From NCBI GenBank assembly GCA_963772225.1, contig CAVYWD010000002.1, positions 744,001 through 808,000 of the forward strand: a DNA stretch of 64,000 nt. Reading direction: 5' to 3'. The translations under genes were made by a program, and so were the position numbers. Positions 55,781 to 64,000 of the stretch are shown here, in pieces. The DNA comes from CAVYWD01 sp963772225 (GTDB lineage: Bacteria > Myxococcota > Myxococcia > Myxococcales > UBA5297). The stretch's first letter is position 1, and each line of letters opens with the position of its first letter. The notes below the pieces were generated by a model. That model ran no database searches and was not told the DNA's origin. It saw only the letters and a list, made by a program, of their open reading frames with translations.

Positions 55781-56125
55781 TCAGACCAGCTTTCCCAGCG
55801 GGCCCAGGTCGAGGTTCAGGTCTTCCGCCTCCAACCCGAATTCCTTGCGCAGGCGCTCGAGCTCCTGCGCCTGCTTCATCAGCGCGACGCCGAGCCGCTC
55901 GACCTCCGCCTCGGTCAGAGTGCCCGCCTCCATCCGATGCACGGCCTGACGCTCCAGAAGCTCATGGAGGAACTTGATCAGCGCGAGCACGAGTTGCGCG
56001 ATGCCGTTCTTGGTCTTGCCCTCGTCCAGGTTCATTCGGCCCTTGGGCTCGCGCGCCGCCTGGCGCCTGGGACGCGGCGGGTGCCCGCCCACTCGCCTTC
56101 GCGACTCTCGGGCGACTTTGCTCAC
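55781..56125 (-). CDS. gvpK: Gas vesicle protein GvpK
   Basis: 114 aa from a GTG that overlaps the preceding stop. After a basic N-terminus the GvpK core is NLDEGKTKNGIAQLVLALIK, FLHELLERQAVHRMEAGTLT, EAEVERLGVALMKQAQELER. GvpK is needed for vesicle growth in other species; its mechanism is not known. Helical, predicted coiled coil near the end. Confidence 0.9.
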   Translation of the reverse strand: MSKVARESRRRVGGHPPRPRRQAAREPKGRMNLDEGKTKNGIAQLVLALIKFLHELLERQAVHRMEAGTLTEAEVERLGVALMKQAQELERLRKEFGLEAEDLNLDLGPLGKLV

Positions 56126-56334
56126 TTAGCCGTCGCCTCCTTTGTCTGCGCCTTCAGCCTCGGAGCGAGCGCCTCGGTGGCCCCCAAGGTGAGCTGCAGG
56201 TTCAGCCGCACGAGGTCGACATCGGCGACCGCGATCACCACCTCGCCGGAAATGGCGACGCCCTTGCAAAGGACGCGATCGAGGATCTCGACCAACGCGA
56301 CGTGCTCGCCCAAGTCATGCTGGGGCGTGGGCAT
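56122..56334 (-). CDS. Gas vesicle GvpA-family protein (short, GvpJ/S-like)
   Basis: 70 aa with the core LVEILDRVLCKGVAISGEVV, IAVADVDLVRLNLQLTLGAT. A charged residue set replaces the GvpA IDAWVR. Overlaps the ArsA-like gene upstream by 20 bp and gvpK downstream by 3 bp, so it is translated as part of the chain. A minor structural or nucleating subunit is likely. Confidence 0.85.
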   Translation of the reverse strand: MPTPQHDLGEHVALVEILDRVLCKGVAISGEVVIAVADVDLVRLNLQLTLGATEALAPRLKAQTKEATAK

Positions 56335-58276
56335 CTCGGAAATCTCCTTGGGCCGCCGCGCGGCCGTACAGGGCGCCGCCGAGCTCGCGAAGGCGCGTGA
56401 GGCCCCGCGGCTCCGGCTGGTGAAAGACGCGGGTTCGCCGGCCGGGGAGCGCCCGCGCGAGCTCCTGCTCCTGCTCCAGCTCCCGCTCCTGGGCCGCCCG
56501 CTGGTCGCAGAACGGACAGCCCGTCTCGGGCGTTACCCTGTTCACGAACAGCACCGGGACGTTCACGCCCAGGCGCTGGCAGCTCGCCATGAGGTCGCGC
56601 GTCTCCTCGAGCGCCATGCGCGTCGGGAGGGTCGTGGCCAAGAGCGCACACCGCGCCGGGTCGCGCAGCAGCCCGCGGAACCGGTGCACCGCCTTGGACA
56701 TCTGGACCAGTCGGTCCGCGAGCCGCGGCATCCCGAAGACGTCGCGATATTTCAGGAAGAGCTCGAAGAACGCCTTGAGCCAGTCATTGACGAGCTGGGG
56801 CATCTCCAGCAGGCGGACGAGGTGCCCGGTGGGCGCGGCGTCCAGGACGAGCAGGTCGAAGGCGCCGTCGGCGAGCAGGTCCATCGCCCGAGTGACGCCC
56901 ATGATCTCGTCCAGACCCGGCGGCGACAAGTCGACGATGCGCTCCATCACCTGGCGATCGAACGGCACGTCGAAGCCGCGCAGCAGCGAGCCGAAGAACT
57001 CGTCCAGCTCGCGCCGATATTGCTGCTTGAGCGCCTCGAGCTCCGCGGGAGCATCCACCTCCATGGCCATCAGCTCGCCATCGACCTTGGTGGGCCGCGG
57101 TCCGACCGGCAGGTCCAGGCAGTCGGCGAGCGAGTGCGCCGGGTCGGTCGAGAACGCGAGGATCTTGCGCCGGGGATATTCCTTGGCCAGGCGCAGGGCG
57201 GACGCGCACGCGAGCGTCGTCTTGCCCACGCCGCCCTTGCCGGCGAACAAGAGCAACCGCGCGTGGGGCGTGGGGAGGGGTGCGGGCGCCTCGGCGAGCC
57301 GCGCGGGCACGGCGGCTTCGGGCTCCGGGCCGGCTGCAGCGCGGCGCAGGTCGAGGGGGGCCACGTCGTCCCAAAACGACCCGAGCCCCGCTCCCCGGAC
57401 TTCCCGCGGGTGCAGCGGCGCGCCCCAGAGCGAGCGGCTTCGATATTCCGCGGGCAGCTTCTCGAGCTCGCGCAGCTCCTGCCAGCGCATCCCGGCGCAG
57501 GTCGGGCACCCGGAAGCAGACGAGAGCATGTTCACCACGACCTCGTCCGAGGGGATCTCGAGGCGATCGAGCTCTTCGAGGAGCGCCGAGGTCTCGCGCA
57601 CGCTGAGCTGCTCGGCGATCATCACCGGGACGAACTGGCACCGCCGCCGGTCCCTGAGGAGCTCCTCCGACGCATTGACCGAGTCGAGGAGCTGATCGAG
57701 GAATCGGTCGAGCTCGTCCGGCTCGGCTCTCCGCGAGAAGGTCTGCTTCATATAGCGATGCTTGGCCAGGAGCGTGTCGAGGACGTCGACCCAGTTCCGC
57801 AGGAGCTCGGGCATGGCCAAGAGCCTAAGCGTGTGGCCGCTCGGGGCGGTGTCCACGACGAGGTCCTCCTGCTCGTCCGCCGCTTCGGCGCGACGGGCGA
57901 TATCGAGGAAGCCAAAGAGCTCGTCCATTCCCGGAAGGGAGAGCGAGAGGAATCGCCCAATATCCTCGTCGTCCAGAAACGTCCCCCGCTCGGCGATGGC
58001 CTGGAGCTTCTGGCCATGGCGGCGCCGGAAGTCTTCGAGCGAAGCGCCGGCGTCGAGCTCCACCGCGCTCACCCGCGGCGGCAGACGAACATCGCCCAGG
58101 CTGTCCAGCAGTGAGTACGCCGGGTCTGTCGAAAGGAGCACGAACGAGCGGCTGGGAAACCTTTGCGCGAGCGCCAACGCTGCTGCGGTGGCACACGTCG
58201 TCTTGCCCACTCCGCCCTTTCCGCCGAACAAGAGCAGCCGTGAGCTCGAATTGCTGAGAAAGCGCGGTGCGTTCAT
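56315..58276 (-). CDS. Double ArsA/GET3-family ATPase of the gas-vesicle operon
   Basis: 653 aa, start ATG overlapping the gvpG stop (ATGA). Two full ArsA-type domains, each with a deviant Walker A GGKGGVGKTT (about residues 18-27 and 345-354). Switch motifs follow: LLSTDPAYSL / AFSTDPAHSL and VVDTAPSGHTLRLL / VLDAAPTGHLVRLL. Cys pairs CPTC and CPFCDQ recall the zinc-linked dimer site of GET3. GET3-type ATPases shield hydrophobic proteins; here it may handle GvpA, whose helices are very hydrophobic. No arsenite genes are nearby, which argues against an ArsA arsenic pump. Confidence 0.88.
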   Translation of the reverse strand: MNAPRFLSNSSSRLLLFGGKGGVGKTTCATAAALALAQRFPSRSFVLLSTDPAYSLLDSLGDVRLPPRVSAVELDAGASLEDFRRRHGQKLQAIAERGTFLDDEDIGRFLSLSLPGMDELFGFLDIARRAEAADEQEDLVVDTAPSGHTLRLLAMPELLRNWVDVLDTLLAKHRYMKQTFSRRAEPDELDRFLDQLLDSVNASEELLRDRRRCQFVPVMIAEQLSVRETSALLEELDRLEIPSDEVVVNMLSSASGCPTCAGMRWQELRELEKLPAEYRSRSLWGAPLHPREVRGAGLGSFWDDVAPLDLRRAAAGPEPEAAVPARLAEAPAPLPTPHARLLLFAGKGGVGKTTLACASALRLAKEYPRRKILAFSTDPAHSLADCLDLPVGPRPTKVDGELMAMEVDAPAELEALKQQYRRELDEFFGSLLRGFDVPFDRQVMERIVDLSPPGLDEIMGVTRAMDLLADGAFDLLVLDAAPTGHLVRLLEMPQLVNDWLKAFFELFLKYRDVFGMPRLADRLVQMSKAVHRFRGLLRDPARCALLATTLPTRMALEETRDLMASCQRLGVNVPVLFVNRVTPETGCPFCDQRAAQERELEQEQELARALPGRRTRVFHQPEPRGLTRLRELGGALYGRAAAQGDFRDAHAPA

Positions 58277-58530
58277 CGCGGCACCCGCGACTCGGTCTCC
58301 CCGCGCAGGGACTTCACCTGATCCAGGCGGTCCAGCAGCTGCTTCTCCTTCGCGTCGAACTCGCCCTCGGTGATCCGCCCGGTTTCGAGCTGCATGTAGA
58401 GCTCGCTCAGCTCCGAGCGGGTCTGCCGCTGGCGCCTGTCCAATTCCTCGGTCGTCGCCTGATGGACCTTCCGGAACACCCATAAGACTCCCTTGAACGG
58501 GGCGAGCAGAAGATCGTCGACGAGCAGCAT
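58273..58530 (-). CDS. gvpG: Gas vesicle protein GvpG
   Basis: 85 aa: MLLVDDLLLAPFKGVLWVFR through LSELYMQLETGRITEGEFDA. This is the classic GvpG pattern (hydrophobic N-terminus, then coiled coil with LxxLExGxIxExEFxxxExxLLdRL). An assembly factor acting with GvpF/L. 37 bp after the first gvpF/L stop, and coupled by overlap to the ArsA-like gene. Confidence 0.9.
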   Translation of the reverse strand: MLLVDDLLLAPFKGVLWVFRKVHQATTEELDRRQRQTRSELSELYMQLETGRITEGEFDAKEKQLLDRLDQVKSLRGETESRVPR

Positions 58531-58567
58531 GGCGAAGACTCGTTCCTTCGAAGACGTCGACGCTGCC

Positions 58568-59332
58568 TCACGCGTCGCCCCGCAGGCTCGTGACGTGCAG
58601 GTTCACGAAATCGTAGGGAGGATAGGGCCCCAGCTCTTGCACCGAGAAAGAATCCGGGAAGAGCTTCGCCGCGGACCGCACGCCGGCGTCGAAGTCTGCC
58701 TGCCTGGCGACCGGCACCAGGAACGCCAGGTTGACGAGCTCGCGCTCGTTGTGGGGCGGATTGTGCTTGCTCTCGGCGATTTGGCCGATGGCCTCCTCGA
58801 CCTTTCGGCCATAGTCGTCTCGGAGCGCATTCATCGCAGCGTCCACCCGCTGCCCCAAGCTAATCTTCTCGTCTCGGGTGGCCTCGCGGCCCGCGAGGGC
58901 GTCGCGCGCCTCCCGAAGCTCGGCGCTGTTGGCGACCAAGAACTCGAAGACCGTCGGCCGTTCCGCCTCGTATGTCACCCGCACGCCGATTTCCCGCTTG
59001 CCCTCCACCCGGCGAATCTGCTCGGCCAAGTCCCGCTGATATCGCGAAAGAAGCTGGCGCACGCCGTCGCTCCCGTCGGCGATGGTGCCGAAAGAAACCG
59101 GGAGGGCACCCAGGCTCGAGTCTGTCACGTGCCGGAGCACCTGCTGGTGCGCCGCCATCAATCTGCGCTCGGGTCGGAGCTCCTTGCGCGTCGGCACGTC
59201 GCTGACCACCGCCGCCAGGTCGCCGTCGATGATGCTATAGACCTTTCCGTTCTCTACACCCTGCATTTCGCCGAGATCGCCGGGGACGGAGCTCTTGGGC
59301 AATACGGCATAAAGATAGGTTCCGCCTTCCAT
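58568..59332 (-). CDS. gvpF: Gas vesicle protein GvpF/GvpL family (first copy)
   Basis: 254 aa; begins GTYLYAVLPKSSVP and has LPVSFGTIADGSDGVRQLLS, then NLAFLVPVARQADFDAGVRS and ELGPYPPYDFVNL. The best GvpF match of the three copies by position, right after gvpA. GvpF contacts GvpA during nucleation. ATG; 31 bp between it and gvpA. Confidence 0.9.
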   Translation of the reverse strand: MEGGTYLYAVLPKSSVPGDLGEMQGVENGKVYSIIDGDLAAVVSDVPTRKELRPERRLMAAHQQVLRHVTDSSLGALPVSFGTIADGSDGVRQLLSRYQRDLAEQIRRVEGKREIGVRVTYEAERPTVFEFLVANSAELREARDALAGREATRDEKISLGQRVDAAMNALRDDYGRKVEEAIGQIAESKHNPPHNERELVNLAFLVPVARQADFDAGVRSAAKLFPDSFSVQELGPYPPYDFVNLHVTSLRGDA

Positions 59333-59363
59333 GGTAGATAGCCCTCGTAACGCTTGAAAGTCC

Positions 59364-59603
59364 TCAAGACGGCGGCGCCGCGGTTGCCGTCGCGGAGACC
59401 GCTTCGGCGTATCGCAAATAGGTATCGACCGAGGCGATCACCACGCGGGCTTGAATGGTCAGGACCTCGAGGCCGACCACCGCCAGCCGAACCCAGGCAT
59501 CGATGACGATTCCCTTGTCGAGAATCAAATCGACGACCTCGGCCAGTCCGCCGCTCCCAGGAGCCGCGCCGGCCCCACCTCCTGTCTTCTGAACTTCAGC
59601 CAC
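59364..59603 (-). CDS. gvpA: Gas vesicle major structural protein GvpA
   Basis: 79 aa from a GTG, with a short Gly/Ala lead. The canonical core is LAEVVDLILDKGIVIDAWVR, LAVVGLEVLTIQARVVIASV, DTYLRYAEAV. These match GvpA nearly residue for residue. The protein forms the ribs of the hollow, gas-filled shell that gives buoyancy. First gene of the eleven-gene operon, promoter expected in 59604-60000. Confidence 0.95.
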   Translation of the reverse strand: MAEVQKTGGGAGAAPGSGGLAEVVDLILDKGIVIDAWVRLAVVGLEVLTIQARVVIASVDTYLRYAEAVSATATAAPPS

Positions 59604-60000
59604 GGCTCACCCTCGCATTTCTGGCCACGTCATGCTGGCCCCCTTGAGCTACTTCCTCCTTCCGCACGGCAAGCTCGCCGAGCTCGTCGCTCGGCTCTTC
59701 CTCCAAGGTCATCTTCTCGTCGTCGTCGACGCCAGAACGTCTCACGAGGTCCTCCTTCAGCGTGTTTTCAGCGTGTTGACTTTTGATAAGTTGGCATCCT
59801 CGACGCTTGCGTCAACGGCCCGCGGCGGCCAGCCAACCTGGACGCCCTCTGACGAATGGTTCGGCAAAGCGCCGTCCTTCCAGGGAGCAGTGGATCCAAA
59901 CGCCAGGCGAGGCCTGCCGCGGCGCGGCTTCCCCTCGGACGCCTCTCCATTCCGCGTCGAGCGGCGCGGCGACATACTGATCGGAACGAGGTCTGGGACA
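59604..60000. promoter_or_regulatory. Divergent intergenic region between gvpA and the DUF1080-SYLF gene
   Basis: 397 bp; the frame of the plus-strand gene is open into it, but sequence quality of a protein starts only at 60001. It holds an AT-rich island (about 59760-59800) with TTGACTTTTGATAAG, the only low-GC spot in the neighbourhood, and the direct repeat CGTGTT. This is the likely promoter area for both directions; no sigma class can be assigned. Confidence 0.4.
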
Positions 60001-61767
60001 ATGGAAGAGCACGAGCAGCAGCACGGAACCGGCGAGCCTGGACCGCGAGAGCGGCAGGACGTGCATCGGGAGATTTCCGATCTCGAGAAGGTGATGGGGA
60101 GTGTTCGCGAGTCCCTCGAGCGCATCAAAGGCGCCATCAAGAAGGGGGGAGAAGGCGGCGAAGCCACCGAGCAAGAGAGCCAGGCTTCTCCTGCCGAGCA
60201 GGGCGAATCGGACCAGGGCGAGCAACCAGAGGCTGGCGAGCAAACGGGGCCGGACGAGCAAGCCGCCGCGGGCGAAGAAACCGACCCAGAAGCCAAGCTC
60301 GGCGAGGGCGACGGCGGAGCGGGCAAGCAGCCCCAAGAGACTGTCGCGCTCTTCGATGGCACGGAGCAGTCGATGGCGGGCTGGAAAAACGTGGGAGCGG
60401 CCGAGATCGGAAAGAACGACGAGGGGCTGACCTTGCGCCCGGGACGAGACCGAGGCCTGGCGTATTACTCGGTGCGACGCTTCGACGACTTTCGGTTGAA
60501 AGCGCGGTACCGCTTGGACGCCTCCGAGGTGCCCATGACCGCCGCGCTGCGCTTTCTCGACCCGGAGAAACCGGTCCCGGACCACAATCAGGCAGAGAAG
60601 AAGCATTCATACGACAATCCGGCGTACGTCGCGGCTCATACCGGGTTCGAGGTATGCCTCGGACCGGGTCCCGGAGGAGAGCCGGGAACCTTCGCCGGCA
60701 TCCCCGCTGGAGATTCTCCTGGAAACCAGCGACGTCCCCAGTCGGCTGAATTCAAGAGCGGCGATTGGAACGAGCTGGAGGTCGAGGCGCGCGGAAACGA
60801 ATACACGGTGCGCCTCAACGGCGTGGAAACCGCCCGCTTCACCAACAGCGACGAATGGCGGGGAAAGCCGGCGCGCTCGGGAGAGGATGCGGGCTATGTC
60901 GGGATCTTGGCGGGCGGTTCGCCGGGGCACGGAGGCCAGGCGGGGCGGCGGACGGCACCCGGGCCTCTGGGGCTGAATGTGCCCGGCGCGGTGCTCCCGG
61001 GCCGGCCGTCCGGCGGCAAGCCGGCGGCCTCCGAACCCGCGCCCCAGGCGGAGGGCCGAAAGGCCGGCGCGACGTTCCAGCGCATCGAGGCGCAAGTTCT
61101 CACTCCGGAGGTGAGCGAGGAGAAGAGGAAGCTCGCCCGAAAGGACCTGGCGGCGATTCACGAGGAGGTGAACGGCGCGCTGGCGAGGCTCAAGGCAAAG
61201 GACCGGGGCCTCGAAGGGACTTTAAAGCAGGCTTATGGCTATGCGGTCCTACCCTCCGTCGGCCGGGCGAGCCTGCTGCTCGGCGGCGCCCGAGGCTATG
61301 GAGAGGTTTTCGAGCAGGGGAAACCCATCGGTTTCACGCGAGTCACCCAGATGACCTTGGGCGTGCAGGTGGGCGGGCAGACCTTCACTCAGCTGCTGCT
61401 CTTCGGCTCGAAGGAGGCGCTGGAAACGTTCGAGCACTCGCCGCTGGCGTTCAACGGCAATCTGTCGGCGGCTTTCATCCGAGGCGCCTCGGGGACCACC
61501 GATTTCAAAAACGTGACGGCTCACGCTTACTCGCGGGGCGGCATGCTCCTGGAAGCCTCCCTGGGCGGGCAGAAGTTCCGCTTCATGCGCGCGGAGGAGG
61601 CGATCAAAGAGCTGGCGAAGAAACGGGAGAAGGCGGAGCGTGCGCGGGCGAAGATCGCCAACGCAGGACAAGCCGCCAAGAGTCTTGCGAGCGCCGGGAC
61701 CAAGAAGGCCGGCGAGTTCTTGAAGAAGCACCTGTCGCGCTCTGAGCGAGGATTCACATGGCACTGA
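60001..61767 (+). CDS. DUF1080 (3-keto-disaccharide hydrolase-like) and SYLF fusion protein
   Basis: 588 aa. A coiled coil (15-40) and an acidic Gln/Glu-rich linker (~50-112) precede a DUF1080 concanavalin-like fold (ETVALFDGTEQSMAGWKNVG ... FKSGDWNELEVEARGNEYTV, ~117-300). A SYLF/YSC84 domain follows (~395-545: GTLKQAYGYAVLPSVGRASL, LGVQVGGQTFTQLLLFGSKE). A Lys/Ala helical tail closes the protein. SYLF domains bind lipids; DUF1080 binds or cleaves sugars. No signal peptide is seen, so it may act on an internal membrane or vesicle surface. Overlaps the next SYLF gene by 10 bp. Confidence 0.82.
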   Translation: MEEHEQQHGTGEPGPRERQDVHREISDLEKVMGSVRESLERIKGAIKKGGEGGEATEQESQASPAEQGESDQGEQPEAGEQTGPDEQAAAGEETDPEAKLGEGDGGAGKQPQETVALFDGTEQSMAGWKNVGAAEIGKNDEGLTLRPGRDRGLAYYSVRRFDDFRLKARYRLDASEVPMTAALRFLDPEKPVPDHNQAEKKHSYDNPAYVAAHTGFEVCLGPGPGGEPGTFAGIPAGDSPGNQRRPQSAEFKSGDWNELEVEARGNEYTVRLNGVETARFTNSDEWRGKPARSGEDAGYVGILAGGSPGHGGQAGRRTAPGPLGLNVPGAVLPGRPSGGKPAASEPAPQAEGRKAGATFQRIEAQVLTPEVSEEKRKLARKDLAAIHEEVNGALARLKAKDRGLEGTLKQAYGYAVLPSVGRASLLLGGARGYGEVFEQGKPIGFTRVTQMTLGVQVGGQTFTQLLLFGSKEALETFEHSPLAFNGNLSAAFIRGASGTTDFKNVTAHAYSRGGMLLEASLGGQKFRFMRAEEAIKELAKKREKAERARAKIANAGQAAKSLASAGTKKAGEFLKKHLSRSERGFTWH

Positions 61768-62441
61768 ATATCGGGAAGCGCATCGCCGCGGCTTGGCACA
61801 AGCGGAAGTTGGGGAACGCGGCGGCGCGCAAAGGGTCCCTCGGCAGCAAGGTCACCGGCGCGCTCCCGAAGCTGGTCAGCGGACTGAAGAAGGAGGCCCA
61901 CCTCGCCCCGGTGATGCATCAACAGGTCACCGGCGCGCTGTGGCATATGCAGGCCAAACGCCCGAGCCTGACGAAGGAGCTCAACAAGGCGTATGGCTAC
62001 GCGGTCTTCCCGGACGTCGGCAAGGCGTCAATCGTGCTCGGAGGCGCCTATGGCACGGGCGAGGTCTTCGAGCGCGGGCGGGTGGTCGGGTATGCAGGGC
62101 TCGTGCAGGTGACCGTGGGCGTACAGGCCGGCGGGCACACGTACCACGAGATCATCCTCTTCGACAGCAAGGAGGCGCTGGAGGCCTTCAAGCGCAGCAA
62201 GGTATCGTTCTCGGCGAACGCCGCGGCCGTCTTTTCCAGCGCGGGCGCCGCGGCCTCCAGCGCCGGCGGGATGAGGGCCTACGTGCACACCGACGGAGGG
62301 TTGCTGATAGAGGCCGATATCGGGGCGCAGAAGTTCATCTTCAAGCCGGCCGTGCTGGGGCGGGTGAAGACCGCTGAGCCCAAGGCCACGGTCAGCCAGG
62401 CGAGCAAGCTCGGGGCGCCTTCGCCGCCGCCCATGCACTGA
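61758..62441 (+). CDS. SYLF (YSC84-like lipid-binding) protein
   Basis: 227 aa. A basic N-terminus (~1-50) leads into the SYLF domain: ELNKAYGYAVFPDVGKASIV, GTGEVFERGRVVGYAGLVQV, VGVQAGGHTYHEIILFDSKE. The layout parallels the SYLF half of the upstream fusion, so the two arose by duplication and then gained or lost the DUF1080 part. Translationally coupled (10-bp overlap). Phosphoinositide or other lipid binding is known for eukaryotic SYLF; the bacterial role is open. Confidence 0.85.
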   Translation: MALNIGKRIAAAWHKRKLGNAAARKGSLGSKVTGALPKLVSGLKKEAHLAPVMHQQVTGALWHMQAKRPSLTKELNKAYGYAVFPDVGKASIVLGGAYGTGEVFERGRVVGYAGLVQVTVGVQAGGHTYHEIILFDSKEALEAFKRSKVSFSANAAAVFSSAGAAASSAGGMRAYVHTDGGLLIEADIGAQKFIFKPAVLGRVKTAEPKATVSQASKLGAPSPPPMH

Positions 62442-62482
62442 CCTGAGACCCGCCGTTTTAGACACCCGTCCTCAGCTTGGAT

Positions 62483-64000
62483 TCAGTCCGCGTAGCGCTT
62501 CTTCATGAGGAAGACGGTCGCGTCCTTCGCGCACTGCTCGCAGTAGCCGTAGCGCGTGGTCATGGTCTTGAGCGCCGCGTCCGCCTGGGCGAGCTCCTTG
62601 GGCGAGAGGTCCTTCTTGTCGTCGGAGAGGAACCTGAGCAGGTTCTGCGTCGACCGGCGCAGCGTCTTCTTGCGCTCGTCGAAGTAGTGGTCGCGCACGC
62701 GGCGGAAGAGGTCGGGGAAGATGCGCGGGTAGTCGACCGGGTCGTCGGGGTGGTCGAGCCGGAACGCTCCGACCGCGCCGATGAGGCCCCGCCGGAACTC
62801 TCCGCGCTCCTCCTCCGCGGGCATGACGATGGCCTCCATCTCGGTCATGCTGGCCTCGCTCGGGCGCTCGTACTCGCCGGTGATCCGGTTCCTCAGCTTC
62901 TCTCCCTTGACCTAGTGGCTCACGTGCAGCACGTAGCGCTCGAAGAGCTCGCTGGTACTGGCGCTCGGAGACGAGGCCCATGCTGTCGCGGATCTCCTCG
63001 TCGATGAGGTCCAGGTACTCCGCCTCGGCCAGGCGCACGAACTCCTCGTGGTCGTGGTAGCCGTCCACCACCTCCTGCTGCAGGAACTCGTAGACGCTCT
63101 TGTCCTTGCAGAGCGCGCGCAGCTCCTCGAAGCACGGTCAGCGGCGTCAGGCACCGGGCCTCGGCGTTCTGCGCGGCGTTGAAGAGCGCGGTCTTGATCT
63201 CCCGGGCCGACGCGCCGCTGCCGCCCTCGTAGCGCGGGTACGTGTCCGACTCGTTGTACAGGTCGGCCAGGTGGTTCTTGAGCTCCTTCGCCTCCTGGAG
63301 GCTCAGCCGGTCGGGCGTCTCGCCGCTGTCGTAGAGCTTGAGCTTCTCGACCGGGGAGAGGTCGTCGACCAGGTCGCGCAGCTGGCCGTGGTAGCGGTCG
63401 GCGATGGGCTTCTTGAGCCGGGTGAGCATGGCCCAGAGCGACGCCACCCGCGTCGCGTGCGGCGCCACGTGCCGCCCGACCGTGCCCTGCGTGACCCGCT
63501 GGTCGTAGATGTCCTGCTCCACCGAGTACCGGCGCAGGTAGGGGACCCGCACCAGCTCGATGCGCCCCTTGAACGAGGCGAAGTCCGGCAGCTCCTTGAA
63601 CGCCGCCAGGTGCTTCTCGTTGGACGAGGCGATGAGCACCAGGTCGAGGTGCAGCAGGAAGTGCTCCATGGGCACCGTGCCGGTCTCGCTGGTCCCGAGG
63701 AGGTACTTGAAGGCCTCCAGTGGGCGCTTGAGCAGGTCGGCGTACTCGATGAGCCCGCGGTTGGCGGGCACCAGGGGCCCGTAGGGCTCGAAGAGCGACA
63801 GGCTCTGCAGCGCCGGCGGCAGGTTGCTCACCGTCTTGTCGGCGGTCACCTGCCGGTAGGCCGCGTCCACCGACATCTGCGGCTCCACCGTGAGCGCGGC
63901 CTGTTGGTAGCGGCGGTCGACGTAGAAGCGCTCGACCTGAACGTGCCGCAGCACCTTGAGGTAGTCGCCGTGGTAGGCGCTCGAGAGGCTGTCGAAGATG
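62483..64000 (-). pseudogene. prkA: PrkA serine protein kinase, C-terminal two-thirds, with three lesions (partial at window edge)
   Basis: Readable in order on the minus strand: IFDSLSSAYHGDYLKVLRHV at the edge, then FLLHLDLVLIASSNEKHLAA, RVPYLRRYSVEQDIYD, ARCLTPLTV. One extra base near 63131-63135 shifts to FEELRALCKDKSVYEFLQQE. A second near 62949-62952 shifts to SELFERYVLHVSH. Then TAG at 62912-62914 replaces the expected Trp before VKGEKLRNRITGEYE. The frame then runs to YAD and the stop at 62483. PrkA combines an AAA+ and a kinase domain and acts in stress and sporulation signalling. Either the gene is dead or the sequence has errors. Confidence 0.85.

Noticed and set aside
56315..58276. 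Arsenite efflux ATPase ArsA
   Set aside because: No arsB, arsC or arsR nearby; the gene is embedded and overlapping within the gvp operon, so a GET3-like role is more likely.
59632..60000. N-terminal extension of the DUF1080-SYLF gene
   Set aside because: The frame is open but begins without a ribosome site and has no domain; ATG 60001 directly before the conserved coiled coil is a better start.
1..64000. tRNA, rRNA and riboswitch genes
   Set aside because: No cloverleaf with the conserved T-loop or other recognisable RNA signature was found by eye; a covariance-model search would be needed to exclude small RNAs.

Overview
The window is GC-rich DNA, roughly two-thirds or more G+C, with dense and often overlapping genes. 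It is most consistent with a myxobacterium-like member of the former Deltaproteobacteria. That is an inference from the gene mix (very long CRISPR arrays, a gas-vesicle cluster with a CDC48-type ATPase, PrkA, paired alpha-2-macroglobulin genes, Asp/Ala-rich lipoproteins) and from codon use. No rRNA or tRNA gene was seen, so no taxonomic marker is available.

Layout. (1) 1-14750: one very large CRISPR array with about 141 repeats of 36 bp and 140 spacers. It is split by a 4.6-kb IS21-like element (3628-8261) that landed inside one repeat and left a 6-bp target duplication, CTCCAT. Besides IstA- and IstB-like transposition proteins the element carries a zinc-ribbon protein, a ParB-like protein, a 66-aa protein and a set of iteron-like repeats. 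No cas gene lies in the window, and repeat polarity puts the leader upstream of base 1. The distal array end is fused directly to the 3' third of a sensor histidine kinase gene. (2) 15131-19504: class A penicillin-binding protein, DUF2007/zinc-finger membrane protein, zinc alcohol dehydrogenase. (3) 19742-20290: a decayed four-helix-bundle (S23-like) gene flanked by 41-bp inverted repeats and hexamer tracts. (4) 20451-28645: envelope genes on the minus strand (Tim44-like/zinc-ribbon protein, frameshifted TPM protein, two-gene alpha-2-macroglobulin locus lacking the thioester, membrane-bound thioredoxin-like protein). (5) 28730-36491: small zinc protein, putative outer-membrane protein, IS91-type remnant, a DUF262-HipA gene pair, M3 peptidase lipoprotein, TruA. 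(6) 36622-47639: tandem metallophosphoesterase, GH29-like lipoprotein, TPP enzyme of the pyruvate oxidase type, FAD/Fe-S dehydrogenase of the D-lactate dehydrogenase type. (7) 47731-50948: a partial Mrp antiporter operon, E-B-C-D. (8) 59603 down to 50984: an eleven-gene gas-vesicle operon on the minus strand with GvpA, three GvpF/L, GvpG, a double ArsA-type ATPase, two further GvpA-family proteins, GvpK, an Hsp20 (GvpH) and a CDC48 ATPase, but no GvpN. (9) 60001-62441: two SYLF-domain genes divergent from gvpA, the first fused to a DUF1080 domain. (10) 62483-64000: a damaged prkA running off the window.

How the parts work together. The dehydrogenase and TPP enzyme could form a lactate-to-pyruvate-to-acetate route feeding the quinone pool next to an Mrp-type membrane module. 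The gvp operon contains the usual assembly factors plus two large chaperone-like ATPases. Several otherwise recognisable genes (four-helix bundle, TPM, alpha-2-macroglobulin second subunit, hipA-like, mrpB, prkA) are interrupted by small indels. This means either real decay or base-level sequence errors, and product lengths there should be treated with care.
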